A stretch of DNA of 64,000 nt, taken from the NCBI GenBank assembly GCA_021399445.1, contig JAJTUQ010000002.1:1302001-1366000 (forward strand). The letters run 5' to 3'. This DNA is from Xylogone sp. PMI_703 (lineage: Eukaryota; Ascomycota; Leotiomycetes). Position numbers and translations under genes: made by a program. This document shows positions 48,383-60,895 of the stretch, piece by piece. Position 1 is the first letter of the stretch. Every line of letters starts with the position of its first letter. The notes under the pieces are model-generated. The model did no database searches. It was not told the DNA's origin and worked only from the letters and a program-made list of their open reading frames with translations.

Positions 48383-49479
48383 TCACTCATCATAGTCGTC
48401 GTAAGCATTCACATCCACGGCTGTGGCAGCATTTCGGCTCGCAACCAAGGTGGTCTTTGTCTTCTGGGCCTTGGTCTTCTTTCCACTCTTATCCTGTGCC
48501 TTCTCCTCCTTTAGTTTCTCGTTGCTCAAGGCCGTCAAAGAGCTAGCAATCTTCTTTATCTGATCGCTTGGTAGATCCTTGGCAATCTGTTTGGTGAACT
48601 CCTGCAGGAAGAGAGCATAGTGGGCCTTCTTGGAGTTACCTGCAAGAAGGGGAACCAGCGTCTCACGGAGTTTCTCGAATTGTGCCTTTGTCTTCGGGTC
48701 AAAAAGAGGGAGTGCACCGAGATCAACAGTGTTGGATGGATCCTTTGAGTCTATCACGACAGCATTTGCAGCAGTGGCGACCTTGCGACTGCTACTGACA
48801 CCAAGATTCCCGAATAAGTCCTCGGCATGCTTCAAGTCCGCCTCCTGTTCAGTGCGCCGTAATCGTTCTCTTCTTTCTGCTTCATCTTCACTGCTCTCTT
48901 CCTCGCTCTCCTCTTCTGCTAATCGCCGACGCTCAGCCTCGCGCTCTTCTATTCGTTGTTTCTTGGACTTCTTGTTTGCTGCGGCCTCCGCATCCGCCTT
49001 CGCCTTGCGCTCAGCTGCTGCCTTGGCTTTTTCTCGCTCTACCTCCGAATCTTCTGCGGCATCCCAGGAATCCAAAACCTATTCCACATGATTAGTATAC
49101 TAATTATTGAATCTTCTCTCCGGCGGGCTCATAAAATCTAATGTGTCCGGCTGCAGACTTCACATACATCGTTGTCGTCCTCTTCTTCATCATCAAATTT
49201 ACCCCTCCTTGCGATGGTGGCCTTCGCGGGCGGGGAGGATGGAGGCGTGCTGCTATCGTCTTCTTCGTCTGCTCGGTTGAATAGCGGTCAGCGGAGTTGA
49301 TCCAAAAGAGTCTTAATGCATATGCCCAGTCCACCGCTGATCGTACAGCAGGGTTGGAGAATATTGTTGTTATGCCATCCCTATCTCTGAGAGATGGGAT
49401 CGTGGTGATGATGAGTGCGGGACAGGACGAATTTTGCTTGAAAATGAAATTGTGGCCACTCACCCCACTTATCAGGCAT
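48383..49479 (-). CDS. HCR1: Translation initiation factor eIF3 subunit J
   Basis: eIF3j/Hcr1 binds the 40S decoding centre and helps start selection and ribosome recycling. Exons 49464-49479, 49168-49268 and 48383-49078 give 270 aa. The first exon is only 16 nt (ATG plus four codons and one base); the 195 bp first intron is long for this window and is followed by an acidic exon. The protein has the family layout: a short MPDKW start, acidic patch, VLDSWDAAED motif, a long Lys/Glu/Arg helix, an AEDLFGNLG motif, the conserved central block about 140-230, and an acidic end with YDDYDE. Phases close across both introns. It is upstream of and on the same strand as enolase. Confidence 0.93.
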
Positions 49480-50056
49480 TTTGACGTTTATGCGCTTTTG
49501 AAATCACAATATAATCTGGTGGTACTTTCGTCTGGGGTATATAGCGTTTACCCAGAGGTGTAACGCAGGCGGTGGAAGTCTGGGAGGAAAGGCGTAGTAA
49601 GTGTAAGAATCTTGAAGGTTTTGTTCGCATTGAAACCAAGGAAAGTGGAAACCTAACATCGCCTGTGGTATCAACGCCTGATTGGTGCCTGACTAGAAGT
49701 ACATGTGACAAAGTACTTTCGCCTAGAACGTCGTTGTCTCCTACTTCCTAACAGACGCCCAGATAAATGATGGTTTCATCATTCGCTACAAAGTATACAT
49801 ATGCCATGGATTATTTACAACTACTGATTATACGGAGAAATGGGTATATGAACTCAATGATAAAAATTGGTATCTCCTAATCATCCGCAGGGTATTGCAG
49901 AACCTTCTCTATGGAGTAGCTCCTGGAATATGATTATCTTTTCTTATTTATTCTTTTAACTATATAAGCTGGCTCAGCTCAGATTAAATCATTCCGCCCC
50001 TCCAAACGCTAACTTTTATCACTCCCGACTTCCAAGTGGATCACATGTGATTTTTT
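49480..50056. other. Intergenic between enolase and eIF3j
   Basis: 577 bp, 3' of enolase and 5' of eIF3j. Nothing recognised apart from AT-rich sequence near 49740-49960. Confidence 0.55.
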
Positions 50057-51547
<1,491 letters not shown>

Positions 51548-52627
51548 GATAAAGTGAAGCCTTCGTTCTGTGATATGCAGATGCAATTAGCTGAGATGGT
51601 TTCTGGCGGCAGCACAGCACAAGAAGGGAGCAGAGAGCCAGCAGAGTCAGAGCTCTGTGGTGAGATATCATGGTTTTACTCACAGCTGGGGACTAAGGTA
51701 GGCTTGGAAGGGGGTATATTTGGTGGTGATAGAGTAAGTTTGATGTGCAAAAGAATTTGCAGGATGTCAGGAGGAAGGAGAGGAGAAAAGGAACGAAGAA
51801 ATGTTCAGCTCTGGTCTACAAAAAATACTGTTATGGTGGGGTGATGGCCATCAAGATTTGGGCCGGCGGGGGGTTGGGACTTTGGCCTGGACGACTGGAC
51901 AGCAGCACATGCGGCGGGACAAACAACGCGGGCCTGCCATAACGTACGAGGCGTGCTCGCTTTGAAAAGGATCTCCTGCTGCCAATCTGCATGTCTGGAG
52001 TCTGGGCTGCAGCTCTGCATCCACCGGTGTACATCCTCCAGCAGCGAATTAATTGGCAGCACTCCTCGCGTTACTGGTCCTCGCAGCCCGTGCAAATTGG
52101 GAGGCAAAAGAGCTTCATATCTGACACAGCTGTAATCCCGTACAGGAAGCGCGGCCCTTTTTTGCAGAGGGGCACAAGTTTAGTGTAGCCTTGGTGCTTG
52201 GTGGGGGTTGAGACATCCCCTGTTGGAATTTAATCGCGCCGGTGACCGCAAGGGTTCTTGAAGCCTGAGGCATAAAATTATTTTCCCATCAGGCAACAAC
52301 TCCAAGCACTTTAGCGGATCACGCGGATGACTCATACAGCCTCGTTATTGCCTCATCTGCTTCATTGCTGCCTCAGTCCATAACTTCCTTACTCTTCTTT
52401 CTTTCCACTCTTGCATCTTCCTTCATTGGTCGGCCCGCGGAACAATATCTATGCAGCGATGCGGAGTACTTGTACTGTACCGCGTTGTATTCTAAGGATA
52501 GTACTCCATAAGTGGTGGAGTATATCTCAACCTCAGCACATCTCGTAGGAGAACAGCTCCATATCTCTCTCCGTCTTTCCATCTCTCTCTTTCTCTCTGC
52601 TTCCTTCTAACCTAGGCTATTCGGAAA
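51548..52627. promoter_or_regulatory. Divergent promoter, enolase and DUF1932-type gene
   Basis: 1.08 kb between outward starts. Contains TGTACTGTAC at 52471-52480 and a pyrimidine-rich tract at 52555-52610, just before the plus-strand ATG, of the sort often found at fungal transcription starts. No gene supported. Confidence 0.5.
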
Positions 52628-53882
52628 ATGTCGTCGCCACTAGCTACCGTGGGTATCTTATCCATCGGAGAGATGGGCATGGGGATCGCTAAGCTCTTGA
52701 TTGCGTATAATTATCGTGTGGTTACGAATATCGAGGGTCGAAGGTAGGGAGAATGGATCTTCTCTTTAATCGTGTTGCACTTTTTTTAAGCTCAAATTCA
52801 AAGTCAATCATTGCTATTTCATTGCTGTCGAATCCCAATCTGGAATATATGAGTGTGGTGGTTATGTATCATATATACCTTCTCATTTCTATGAACTGCC
52901 TCAAAGGCATTCTCGGCATCTAGCCGTTCCAGTTCAAGTGATGCCCCTCTCCTAACTCCCTAGCAGCGAAGACACCCACGCCCGAGCCAAACAAAGCAAC
53001 ATCGAGCTCCTCCACTCCGATATCTCCCTGGTCTCTGAATCCGATTACATCCTCTCCATCGTCCCGCCCCGCGATGCCCTAGCCACCGCAAAGCGCATCA
53101 CCACCGCCCTCGCCTCCCAGCCCACCACACCCAAGAAGAACTCCCCCTTTTACTACCTCGACCTCAACGCCATCTCTCCCCGCACCACGCGCCAGATCGC
53201 AGCCCTATTCCAGTCCTCCGCTCCCGAGGTCAAGTTCATCGACGGCGGCATCATAGGCGGCGCCCCTGAACCCAAGAACTCCACTGCAGCACCCAACACC
53301 ACCGTCTCCCACCACCCGGACCCAAGCACCACTTCTCACGCCTGGAACCGGCCCAGCATCCCCCTCTCGGGACCAGACTCCCTCTCTGACGCCCCGATCT
53401 CAGGCGCCCATCTGGCAGAGACGCTCAACGCGCGGCACGTGTCGGGAGAAATCGGCGCAGCGTCAGGCCTGAAGTGCTGCTTCGCCAGCACGACCAAGGG
53501 CTTCACGGCGCTGTGCATCCAGGCGTTCACGACGGCGCAGCGCATGGGCGTGCTGGATGAGCTGAAGGACGAGATCCAGAGCCGCATGCCGGGGATCTAT
53601 CCGCGCGCGGTGAGCGGCGTCACGGGGATGCCGCCCAAGGCGTATCGATGGGTCAGGGAGATGGAGGAGATTGGGGTGACGTTTGCGGAGGAGGGGGGGT
53701 TCACGGGGGGGAAGGATGGGGAAGGGGTGTTTGGGCAGATTGCGGAGGTGTATAGGGTTGTTGCGGATGATACGGTGCTGGGGGAGGAGAAGACTGAGAG
53801 GAGGAAGAGGGGGTTGACGTTGGATGATGTTACGGTTGCGATGAGTGAGGGGCTGGAGAGGAAGAGGAAGAAGAAGGACTAG
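52628..53882 (+). CDS. 6-phosphogluconate-dehydrogenase-like protein (DUF1932 type)
   Basis: Predicted NAD(P)-dependent dehydrogenase of the beta-hydroxyacid/6PGDH superfamily, 344 aa (343 with the alternative acceptor). Exons 52628-52743 and 52964-53882. The N-terminal Rossmann motif is Gly-Ile-Leu-Ser-Ile-Gly-Glu-Met-Gly, with the glycine pattern slightly relaxed. The FIDGGIIGGAP block matches the family's substrate-binding strand, and the SGLKCCFASTTKG region carries the catalytic-type lysine. The C-terminal half fits DUF1932. The acceptor is a tandem TAGCAG (52961-52966) that could add or drop one Ser. The 220 bp intron is long for the window. Exon 2 is very GC-rich, unlike most neighbours. 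The substrate is unknown. Confidence 0.82.
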
Positions 53883-54362
53883 ACATTGGTGAAGAGTCTC
53901 TCAAATAAACGGTCATTATCAATGAGTGTTATGATTCATGAGAAGGTGAGAGGTAATGGCACGAGTGGACTACAGTTTGTTAGATACGAACATACGTTTA
54001 GATTACACTGGTTATATATCTTCAAGAGAAGCCATAAAAAATTACCACAAGGAGCTTCACTCAGCTTTCCACTTTAAAAGAGCACACATGCTCAGATAAG
54101 AGTATTCACAATTATCAACATTAAATTTGTTATATCTCCTAATATCTACTCCGGAGATGTGAGGTAGGTATATAATATCTCGCTCCCAAATTTCTTTCCT
54201 CGCTAACTTTTGAAAACCCCTTATGCCTATACAAAAAAGAATACACACCCCTTTCCGGGTAATATGTACAGTCCAAGGTTCCCAAAAAAATAAAAAAAAA
54301 TAAATAATATATGCCCCAGATGCTGGAATACGCTAACAAATATATGCAGTGGTATATACCCC
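53883..54362. other. Convergent 3' intergenic region
   Basis: 480 bp, strongly AT-rich, between opposing stops of the DUF1932-type gene and the wall protein. No gene. Confidence 0.6.
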
Positions 54363-57221
54363 TCAGTGCGCCCAAAATGCAATGATAAGAACAAAAGAAA
54401 TTTGGGGTATCAATAACCAAGTCTTATTCGAAATGTCTACTCTTGCTCCGGCGTTCTTCTTCGATGGTGAGGGTGTTGCAGTCGCTGTCCCTCCAACGGT
54501 CACAGTTCCTACAACGTTGACGCCTGAGCCGTCCGGCGCGAGACTGAAGATGTCGCCTCCGATAGTGATTCGACCGCCAGATGTGAGTGTCTGGCTTGCG
54601 ACGACTAAAACTGAGATTGGAGATTGCGGAGGACTAGTAACAGTACTGAGTGTCGATTGACTAGTAGCCGTTCCTTTCGCCTTCTGAACAATAATCTCAT
54701 GTCCAGTGGGCGACAGGGAAACTGTTTGTCCATTGACTGTGATCACGCCTCCAGCCGTCAATGTTTGGGTGCCAATAGTCAGAGCGCCGCTAGGGAGAGC
54801 AGAGATAGTCTTCTTTCCCACGACGATGACTGGAGGTGGGGTGGTAGAAGTGGTGGTGTGTGTTGTGGTGTGTGAGCCAACAATGCTGATGAGCTCGCTC
54901 CCAACCGTAGCTGGTGGTCCTCCCGGCGTGAGCGTCTGAGTCCCAATTACGAAATCTGAGTTCGAGTTTGCTGTAATAGTTGTCCCCCCAACAACAATGA
55001 TCTTAGCCGGCGCGCTTGTGGTTGTTGTATGTACTGGATTGACGACCACTCCGGTTCCTGTCGATGCCAAAGATATTACTGAGCCGCTGATCGTGACTGC
55101 AGATCCAGGGGATAACGTCTTTGTACCAATAACAATGTTTGAGGACGAATCGCGTGAAAGGGTTTCGGTTCCAATGACGACTGGCGGTACAGTCGTTGGT
55201 CCTCGAGAAGTTCCCGTACTTGTCACATCTCCGCTGATCACAGGGGTACTACCGGGCCGGCTAGCTGTACCTCCACTTCCAACTGCAGACGTAGCAGCGT
55301 CCTGACTGAGTGTACCAGTAGCAGCCCCAGAAGTACCAGAAGGACTAGATGAAGGACCTCCAGTATGCACAACAGTTATTCCAGCCAGATCAGAGACTGA
55401 GGAGCCGCTGCTCAAAGTATTACCAGGTTTGGTAGTTGTAGCACCTTCACTAGTTCCTGGCTGACTAGAGGGTACAACAGAAGAGCCCGATCTTGTCGGT
55501 TGTGAGGATACGACGATATCAGACGATGTCAGAGCGCCTGTCGTAGTGCCATCGCTGACAGTGGTACCACCATGGGTAGTTGTAGGAGCTTCTGGAGTAC
55601 CAGTAGGTTGCAGCGAACTGGGAACTGAGGTAGTAGCCCCTGTAGTTGGAGGTGAGGCAGGACTCGAAGATGGAGGAGATGAAGCGGGACTCGACGACGG
55701 GTGAGCTGAGCTTGATGAAGATTCAGGGACACCAATGGTGTTAGTGGCCACGCTTGTTGGAGGCTGGGCTCCAATAGAATGCGTAGATTCAGGAACACTT
55801 GTGGTAATGCCATGACTAGATGTCCCAGAGCTAGGGAAGACAATAAGAGGGGTTGTCGCGTGAGTACTAGTAGAGCTAGAACCAGGAGTGGGAGAAATTG
55901 GGTTCAGAATAGAACTGACAACTGAAGGAATAATCGACAGAGGGTCACTTGGTAAGATCGGCTCTGATGAAGTAGGACGGACTGACGACGTGGTATGCGC
56001 ATGCGAGGTCGTGGTTGGTGGAATTGGTTGGACTTCTGAAGAAGTTGTTGTTGTGCGGAAGATAGGCGGTATAACAATTATGGGCGTCCTGGAAGACGTA
56101 ATCGCATCAGCTGAACTAGTAGACTCTTGAACCACCGTTGATGTAGTGGGCCGGACTTCTGGTGAACTTTCAGAAGGTGATTTACTGCTAGCTGGTGTTG
56201 TATGTTCAACATCAGAAGTGGTGGTAATCCTAGTAGTTATTGTTGTCGTTGGCTGCACCACTGGTGACTGGCTGTCTAAATGCTCCGTATGTCTACTGGT
56301 AGTAGACGTAGTTGTAGGTACGGGCTCTGTAGACTCCGGGGACGGGACTGGCTTGGTAGTTTCCTGCTCAAAAGACGTCGTCGTGGGAGACGGACTTGGC
56401 CTCTCGGTGGTTGTACGAGTCGTAGTAGTCATCGTTGGAGGATCCACATGTTCAGAAGTAGTGGTGGTACTTGGAGGAGGGGGCGGCGGTGGTGGAGCTT
56501 CAGTAGTAGTTGGCACCGCAGAAGTGGTAGTTGGTTTAGGTCTTTCCGTAGTTGTAGTTGTAGTTGTTTGTGGTGGAGGGGGCGGCGGCGGAGCTTCAGT
56601 AGTTGTTGGTCTAGGTTTTTCCGTGGTGGTTGTAGTAGTTGTTGGTACATCAACAGGCGGCTGAGAACTCGTAGTCTCAACATGTTGCTGAGTAGTTGTG
56701 GTCGTTTGTGGAGGTGGTGGTGGTGGCGGCGGCGGAGGAGGAGGAGGGGCTTGACTAGTAGTCGGTTTGATTGAAGTGGTAGAGGTTGTTGTAGGTTCTT
56801 CGGTGGTTGTAGTCTGAGGAGCAGGTGGTGGTGGAGGGGGAGGAGGAGGGGGAGCTTGTGAAGTAGTTGTCGTCACAACAGGCTGCTGGCTGGTTGTGGT
56901 AGTCGTAGTAGGAATTAAACTAGTTGTAGTAGTAATTTCTTGAGTCGTAGTAGTCGTAGGTAATTCACTTGTCGTGGTCGTTGTTACAAGTACCTCACTT
57001 GTACTCGCGTCTGGAGCGGAAGCTCTCGCAACCAGCAGTGGACCTTGGCACTGAGCATTAGCAAAAACTGAACACACACTACAACCGTGAATAGAAAAGC
57101 AACCTGAAGGCTGGAAAGAAATAAAATCAAGCTCTTCAAACTTACCACCATACTGTTTCACACCTGCTGCCGTCTGGAAAAGAGCCAGCGCTCCCACCGT
57201 AAACACGGTCAGAGCATACAT
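54363..57221 (-). CDS. Mucin-like, Thr/Ser/Pro-rich GPI-type wall protein
   Basis: Predicted secreted glycoprotein of 952 aa, single exon, ATG at 57221. The N-terminus is a signal peptide (hydrophobic run to an Ala-Ala-Gly cut near residue 20). A short cysteine-rich piece (four Cys at about 41-58) follows. The next part is poly-Thr alternating with runs of 7-11 prolines, then a Ser/Thr/Pro-rich middle, all expected to be heavily O-glycosylated. Residues about 690-930 carry four related modules built on VIGTQTLTPGG-ITVSGT-SL. The C-terminus is a hydrophobic tail ending Phe-Trp-Ala-His after a small-residue stretch, as for a GPI anchor. Likely outer cell wall; adhesion or surface coating is inference. 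A 35 bp intron-like stretch near the start was rejected. Confidence 0.85.
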   Translation of the reverse strand: MYALTVFTVGALALFQTAAGVKQYGGKFEELDFISFQPSGCFSIHGCSVCSVFANAQCQGPLLVARASAPDASTSEVLVTTTTTSELPTTTTTQEITTTTSLIPTTTTTTSQQPVVTTTTSQAPPPPPPPPPPAPQTTTTEEPTTTSTTSIKPTTSQAPPPPPPPPPPPPPQTTTTTQQHVETTSSQPPVDVPTTTTTTTEKPRPTTTEAPPPPPPPQTTTTTTTERPKPTTTSAVPTTTEAPPPPPPPPSTTTTSEHVDPPTMTTTTRTTTERPSPSPTTTSFEQETTKPVPSPESTEPVPTTTSTTSRHTEHLDSQSPVVQPTTTITTRITTTSDVEHTTPASSKSPSESSPEVRPTTSTVVQESTSSADAITSSRTPIIVIPPIFRTTTTSSEVQPIPPTTTSHAHTTSSVRPTSSEPILPSDPLSIIPSVVSSILNPISPTPGSSSTSTHATTPLIVFPSSGTSSHGITTSVPESTHSIGAQPPTSVATNTIGVPESSSSSAHPSSSPASSPPSSSPASPPTTGATTSVPSSLQPTGTPEAPTTTHGGTTVSDGTTTGALTSSDIVVSSQPTRSGSSVVPSSQPGTSEGATTTKPGNTLSSGSSVSDLAGITVVHTGGPSSSPSGTSGAATGTLSQDAATSAVGSGGTASRPGSTPVISGDVTSTGTSRGPTTVPPVVIGTETLSRDSSSNIVIGTKTLSPGSAVTISGSVISLASTGTGVVVNPVHTTTTSAPAKIIVVGGTTITANSNSDFVIGTQTLTPGGPPATVGSELISIVGSHTTTHTTTSTTPPPVIVVGKKTISALPSGALTIGTQTLTAGGVITVNGQTVSLSPTGHEIIVQKAKGTATSQSTLSTVTSPPQSPISVLVVASQTLTSGGRITIGGDIFSLAPDGSGVNVVGTVTVGGTATATPSPSKKNAGARVDISNKTWLLIPQISFVLIIAFWAH
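54450..55150 (-). repeat. Four degenerate beta-type modules in the wall protein
   Basis: Four copies of a module of about 50 residues with the pattern hydrophobic-Val-Val-Gly-x-x-Thr-Leu-Thr-x-Gly-Gly-x-Ile-Thr-Val-x-Gly-x-x-x-Ser-Leu, separated by Thr/Ser linkers, near the C-terminus. Similar modules are common in fungal surface proteins. Confidence 0.7.
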
Positions 57222-59356
57222 GGCTACGGCGGTGCTGGAAGGATAAGCACAATGAACGAAGGACGAGGGAAGACGAGGAGGAAGAGGAAGCTTTCTTCCT
57301 TCAAAGCCAACCCATGAGAGTTATATCTCAATCGGCCAAGTCCAAGCTAGCAGCAGGAGAAAGAAGTTTAAAAAAGAGAGAGAGAAAGGGGCCAGACGCG
57401 AACTAGTGCGAACAGCAGATCATAGCTACTGCGAACAGAATGCGCCGAATAACAATCAATAAAGAGACTGAGGGCAGAGAATGCGACACCGCACTGTTGG
57501 TGTCCGCGTAAGGTAAAATGTAGAGCACTGTACTATATTCTTACAGTACCATCGGACCGGTGGTGCAGGGGGGTTTGCTCAACTACCTCTGGTGCTGTAT
57601 GGGTCGGTGGTGGGTTGGATGAGGCTAAGCCTTATGTTCGATCTGACTTCAGACGACCAGACCCATCGTGGCCCTACGGACAAAACCCCCCGAACCATTT
57701 GCTCAACTCACCGAGGGAACATTGGTATGAAGATAGATGGGGGCGGCTGGGGCAGCGGCACGGTGTTGGAGATGCCATGCGTAGAGCAGTTGTCTGCATC
57801 TTTTTCATCGCCCATCTGCAAGTGTGAGAGGCACAGGAGGAGAGAAAAGCATAGAGGAGAGTGTGGTGGTATGGCGGGTTTCCCCCATGATTGCCTAAAA
57901 AAGGTACCAAGATACACCCACCGAACGTGCAGTACAGTGCTTCTTTGTCAAGCACCAAATATAGGAGCAGCTCTGCGGCGCGAGTGGAGGAGGAAGGATT
58001 TTGGCCGTCGCTGGTTGGAGGGAGGACCCGCGGGATCCGTGCAGCGTGCCCTTCGTACGTTTTCCGGCGCCATCACCAACACTCTTTGACTAAGCACCAA
58101 CGAGCGCTTTGGCAATTGCTACCGCGTACACAGTAAGATATGATACAATACTTGTATACTTCCCATGTGGAGTCCAATACGGATATGGCTTTGCTGGTTA
58201 GGGGGGAAATCACATCGATTGAAATCTCCCTTTTTCTTGTTGTCCTCAAACTTTTCAACTTTTCAACGACACAAAAGCGGTTGTTCAAAGAGCCTCGTGT
58301 GGATCCAGATTGCGACGACAGGATGCTACGGTACTAATGATAGTACCCTACTACTGTACCGATAACTCTATCAGAAAGAAGGTGCGCACAGCCGATCATG
58401 GCCCCAAAGGAGGATCGCATGCAGCCCGTGTGGCTGTGTGCACTTTACTTTGCAACCCTCTTCGCAAGCTTCCTCGTCTAGTGGTTCCCTCGCCCTCTCG
58501 CTCCTCCCTAAAGCGGGTTCGGCCCGCCTGGTCCAGAACCTTTGCGAACCATTGTGCTTGCCAAATTCGGCCACTAGTGGTCACTGTACTCTACTTTGTA
58601 CTGTACAGTAATTAACGTTGGTGGTTTGCTTGGTTGGCTGATGCGGCAGGGTCGATCCTACAAAGCGAATTCGTCTCTGCAAATAATGACCATGCGGTAG
58701 GACAAGCTTGTTACAAAATGGATCATTCCTTTGTGCAGAGGTAATCAGCTACCCAACAAGTGAAGTATTTACATCGTAAAATTTAATCTTTCTTATGAAT
58801 CACGGTTAGGTTTCCAATGGTACAGTGTAAAAGAACCCCACAATTGGTTAACTTCAAGATACTGTTGGCTTGTCTCTACAGCCACTGCAGTATCAGCTAT
58901 CCCGGAAAGGTATTTAACTGTTATACTAACTGGGAGAAAGGAATGAGGCCTATAAGTTAGAAGACATGGGGCAGAAAGATATTTTAATCAGTACAGACGT
59001 TTCTTGACCAAAAGCCTCTGTGTTAGGAGAGGTCGTACCAGGCTCTTCCCTCCCTAACAGCAAAGTAGATGTTGTTACGGGAGTTGATTAGCCTCGAGGG
59101 AGATCCTACATCAATTCCCGGCCAGAGAATCGGGCGTGAAAGTCTCAAGGTTACCTGATATGGCCCGTCCTAAATTCGTTTCTTTACCATTACGCTCGGT
59201 TAGAATGTTTGCTAGCTTAAGAACTGAATTCAAATATGAAGGAACCTAACAACTGATTAATCTAGAGAAACAAACTATCCGTATCCTATCCCTTTTTCTC
59301 TCTAATCCCAGTTCAAGCTCCAGCAATGGCTAAATTTGCATGTTGTACACAATGTT
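57222..59356. other. 2.1 kb intergenic region
   Basis: Upstream of the wall-protein gene and downstream of YRA1. No gene supported; a frame of 165 codons at 57592-58089 (+) lacks motifs. It contains several TACAGTAC/TACTGTAC words (57541, 57931, 58351, 58595-58610). AT-rich from 58700 to 59300. Confidence 0.55.
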
Positions 59357-60895
59357 CTACTCGATCATGTCGATATCATCCGTGGCTACGGCTGAGGCTG
59401 CGGCAGGAGCTGCGGCGGGTGCCTCTCCGTTCTCCTTCTCTTTACCTCCCCAGTAATCTTCCATCTCCGCATCTAGCTCCTCTGCCGTTTTCTTGGGCCT
59501 GCCATCACGTGCTTGCCTTTCACCACCTCGGCTACTGCCACCACCGCCGCCGCCGCCACGCTCTCTCCTGGCACCAGGGCGCCGACCATCTCTTCTCCGT
59601 GGTCGTGGGCTTCGTGAATCCCTTCGACCTGGGACATACCTGTCAACATTGCTTGGTGTCGGTCCACTAACATCAGAATGGCGAACAGGGGATCTTGAGC
59701 GAGATCTACCTCCCGGTGCAACGGTTATACGATCGGCCAGCGAACGGCCTGGAAGAACAGCAGAATCGAACGGGTTTCGACGACCTCCAGATGGTCCAGC
59801 GGGTATAGATATCAATCGGATAGGTTGACCTGCAAACTGTCAGATTTGGAGACAGATAGATTGACACCTGCGAGTAATACCCTTGGCATTTGCTCCATCA
59901 AACTCGCGAATCGCTCGTCTAGCATCTTGAGCATATTCATATGTTACATATGCAATACCTTCTGAACGGCCCGCCCGATCATAAACCAGCGAGAGCTTCT
60001 GTACAGGGCCAATGCGGTTAAAAAGATCCTGCAATATGCATCAGAATACGAGCTCATCTCATGATATTTCAACACCTTACATCTAAATCATCCTCGGTTA
60101 AGTCGTAATGAAGATTCTCGACGCGAAGCTTGGGTGTAAAGGAGTCGCTATAAGTTCAGTTAGCGCTGCGAACTGATGGGGAAAAGCTTTCCAGTGTCTA
60201 TTGACTCACTAGGCACGATCTGGTGACCGACGTCGTTCGGTACGAGCTGGGCGTCTGCCAGCTGAGGACACATAAGCGCAAATCCTGAACCATTCCAAAC
60301 CGCATGCTTACAATCGCTTTCAAACTTGTCATGTACCCATTCCCTAAACAACATGTAAGAGAAACATCCATAGGAATAGCCAGGAGGGTAACACACGAAT
60401 CAATGCTTCTAGGTTCATCTCGAGTTGACTGTGATGAAGACAGGAAAAGAGCTGTGTTAGCTGAATGTATTCAATGCATGTACTTCTCTAAACCGACATC
60501 GAAGGCACCGGGGAAGTTGATATCGAACCGCGAGAGGCTCTGAGGAGATATCGAAGAGGAATCAGGAGTATGAGGATTGAGAAGGAGGTGGTTGAACCTA
60601 GTCGAAGAAATATGTCAGATCAAACCGAAGAGGTTCACTTGGGGAAAGGCAGCTGGTGCAACTGCGAACTCACCTTTCTTACGCCATCGCGAGGGTAATC
60701 ATTTCGATCATTTCTTCGCCCACCACGGCGGCCTCGAGGACCACGGCTATCCTGTACACCATCCATCAGTATACCATCAATCACCATCGCCTTGGAACCT
60801 CGCGTAAGGCTGAGACAGGCAAAGCTCCTACGAAGCTCAAATCGCTCCCAACGTACCTGCCGCTCGGCCACAATATCATCGAGACTTTTATCCAT
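59357..60895 (-). CDS. YRA1: mRNA export adaptor Yra1/ALY (REF family)
   Basis: RNA-binding adaptor that couples splicing and transcription to mRNA export through UAP56/Sub2 and Mex67. Eight exons: 60857-60895, 60674-60751, 60397-60428, 60312-60343, 60210-60261, 60081-60147, 59881-60028 and 59357-59829, giving 306 aa; every phase closes. The first 13 residues (MDKSLDDIVAERQ) and the last exon (KTAEELDAEMEDYWG) carry the two UAP56-binding motifs. An Arg/Gly-rich region precedes the RRM (RNP2 in LRVENL, RNP1-like in EGIAYVTYEY), and a second Arg/Gly/Ser-rich region follows. Two exons are only 32 nt. Yeast YRA1 is regulated through an unusual intron; whether the 245 bp second intron here (60429-60673) plays such a role is unknown. 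Confidence 0.93.

Noticed and set aside
57111..57145. Intron-like GTAAGT...TTTCCAG in the wall-protein gene
   Set aside because: Only 35 bp, below the usual minimum, and removal shifts the frame to an early stop, while the unspliced frame continues for more than 900 codons.
57592..58089. Open frame of 165 codons in the gap upstream of the wall-protein gene
   Set aside because: No motif, no plausible splicing, and overlaps other frames of similar size on both strands.
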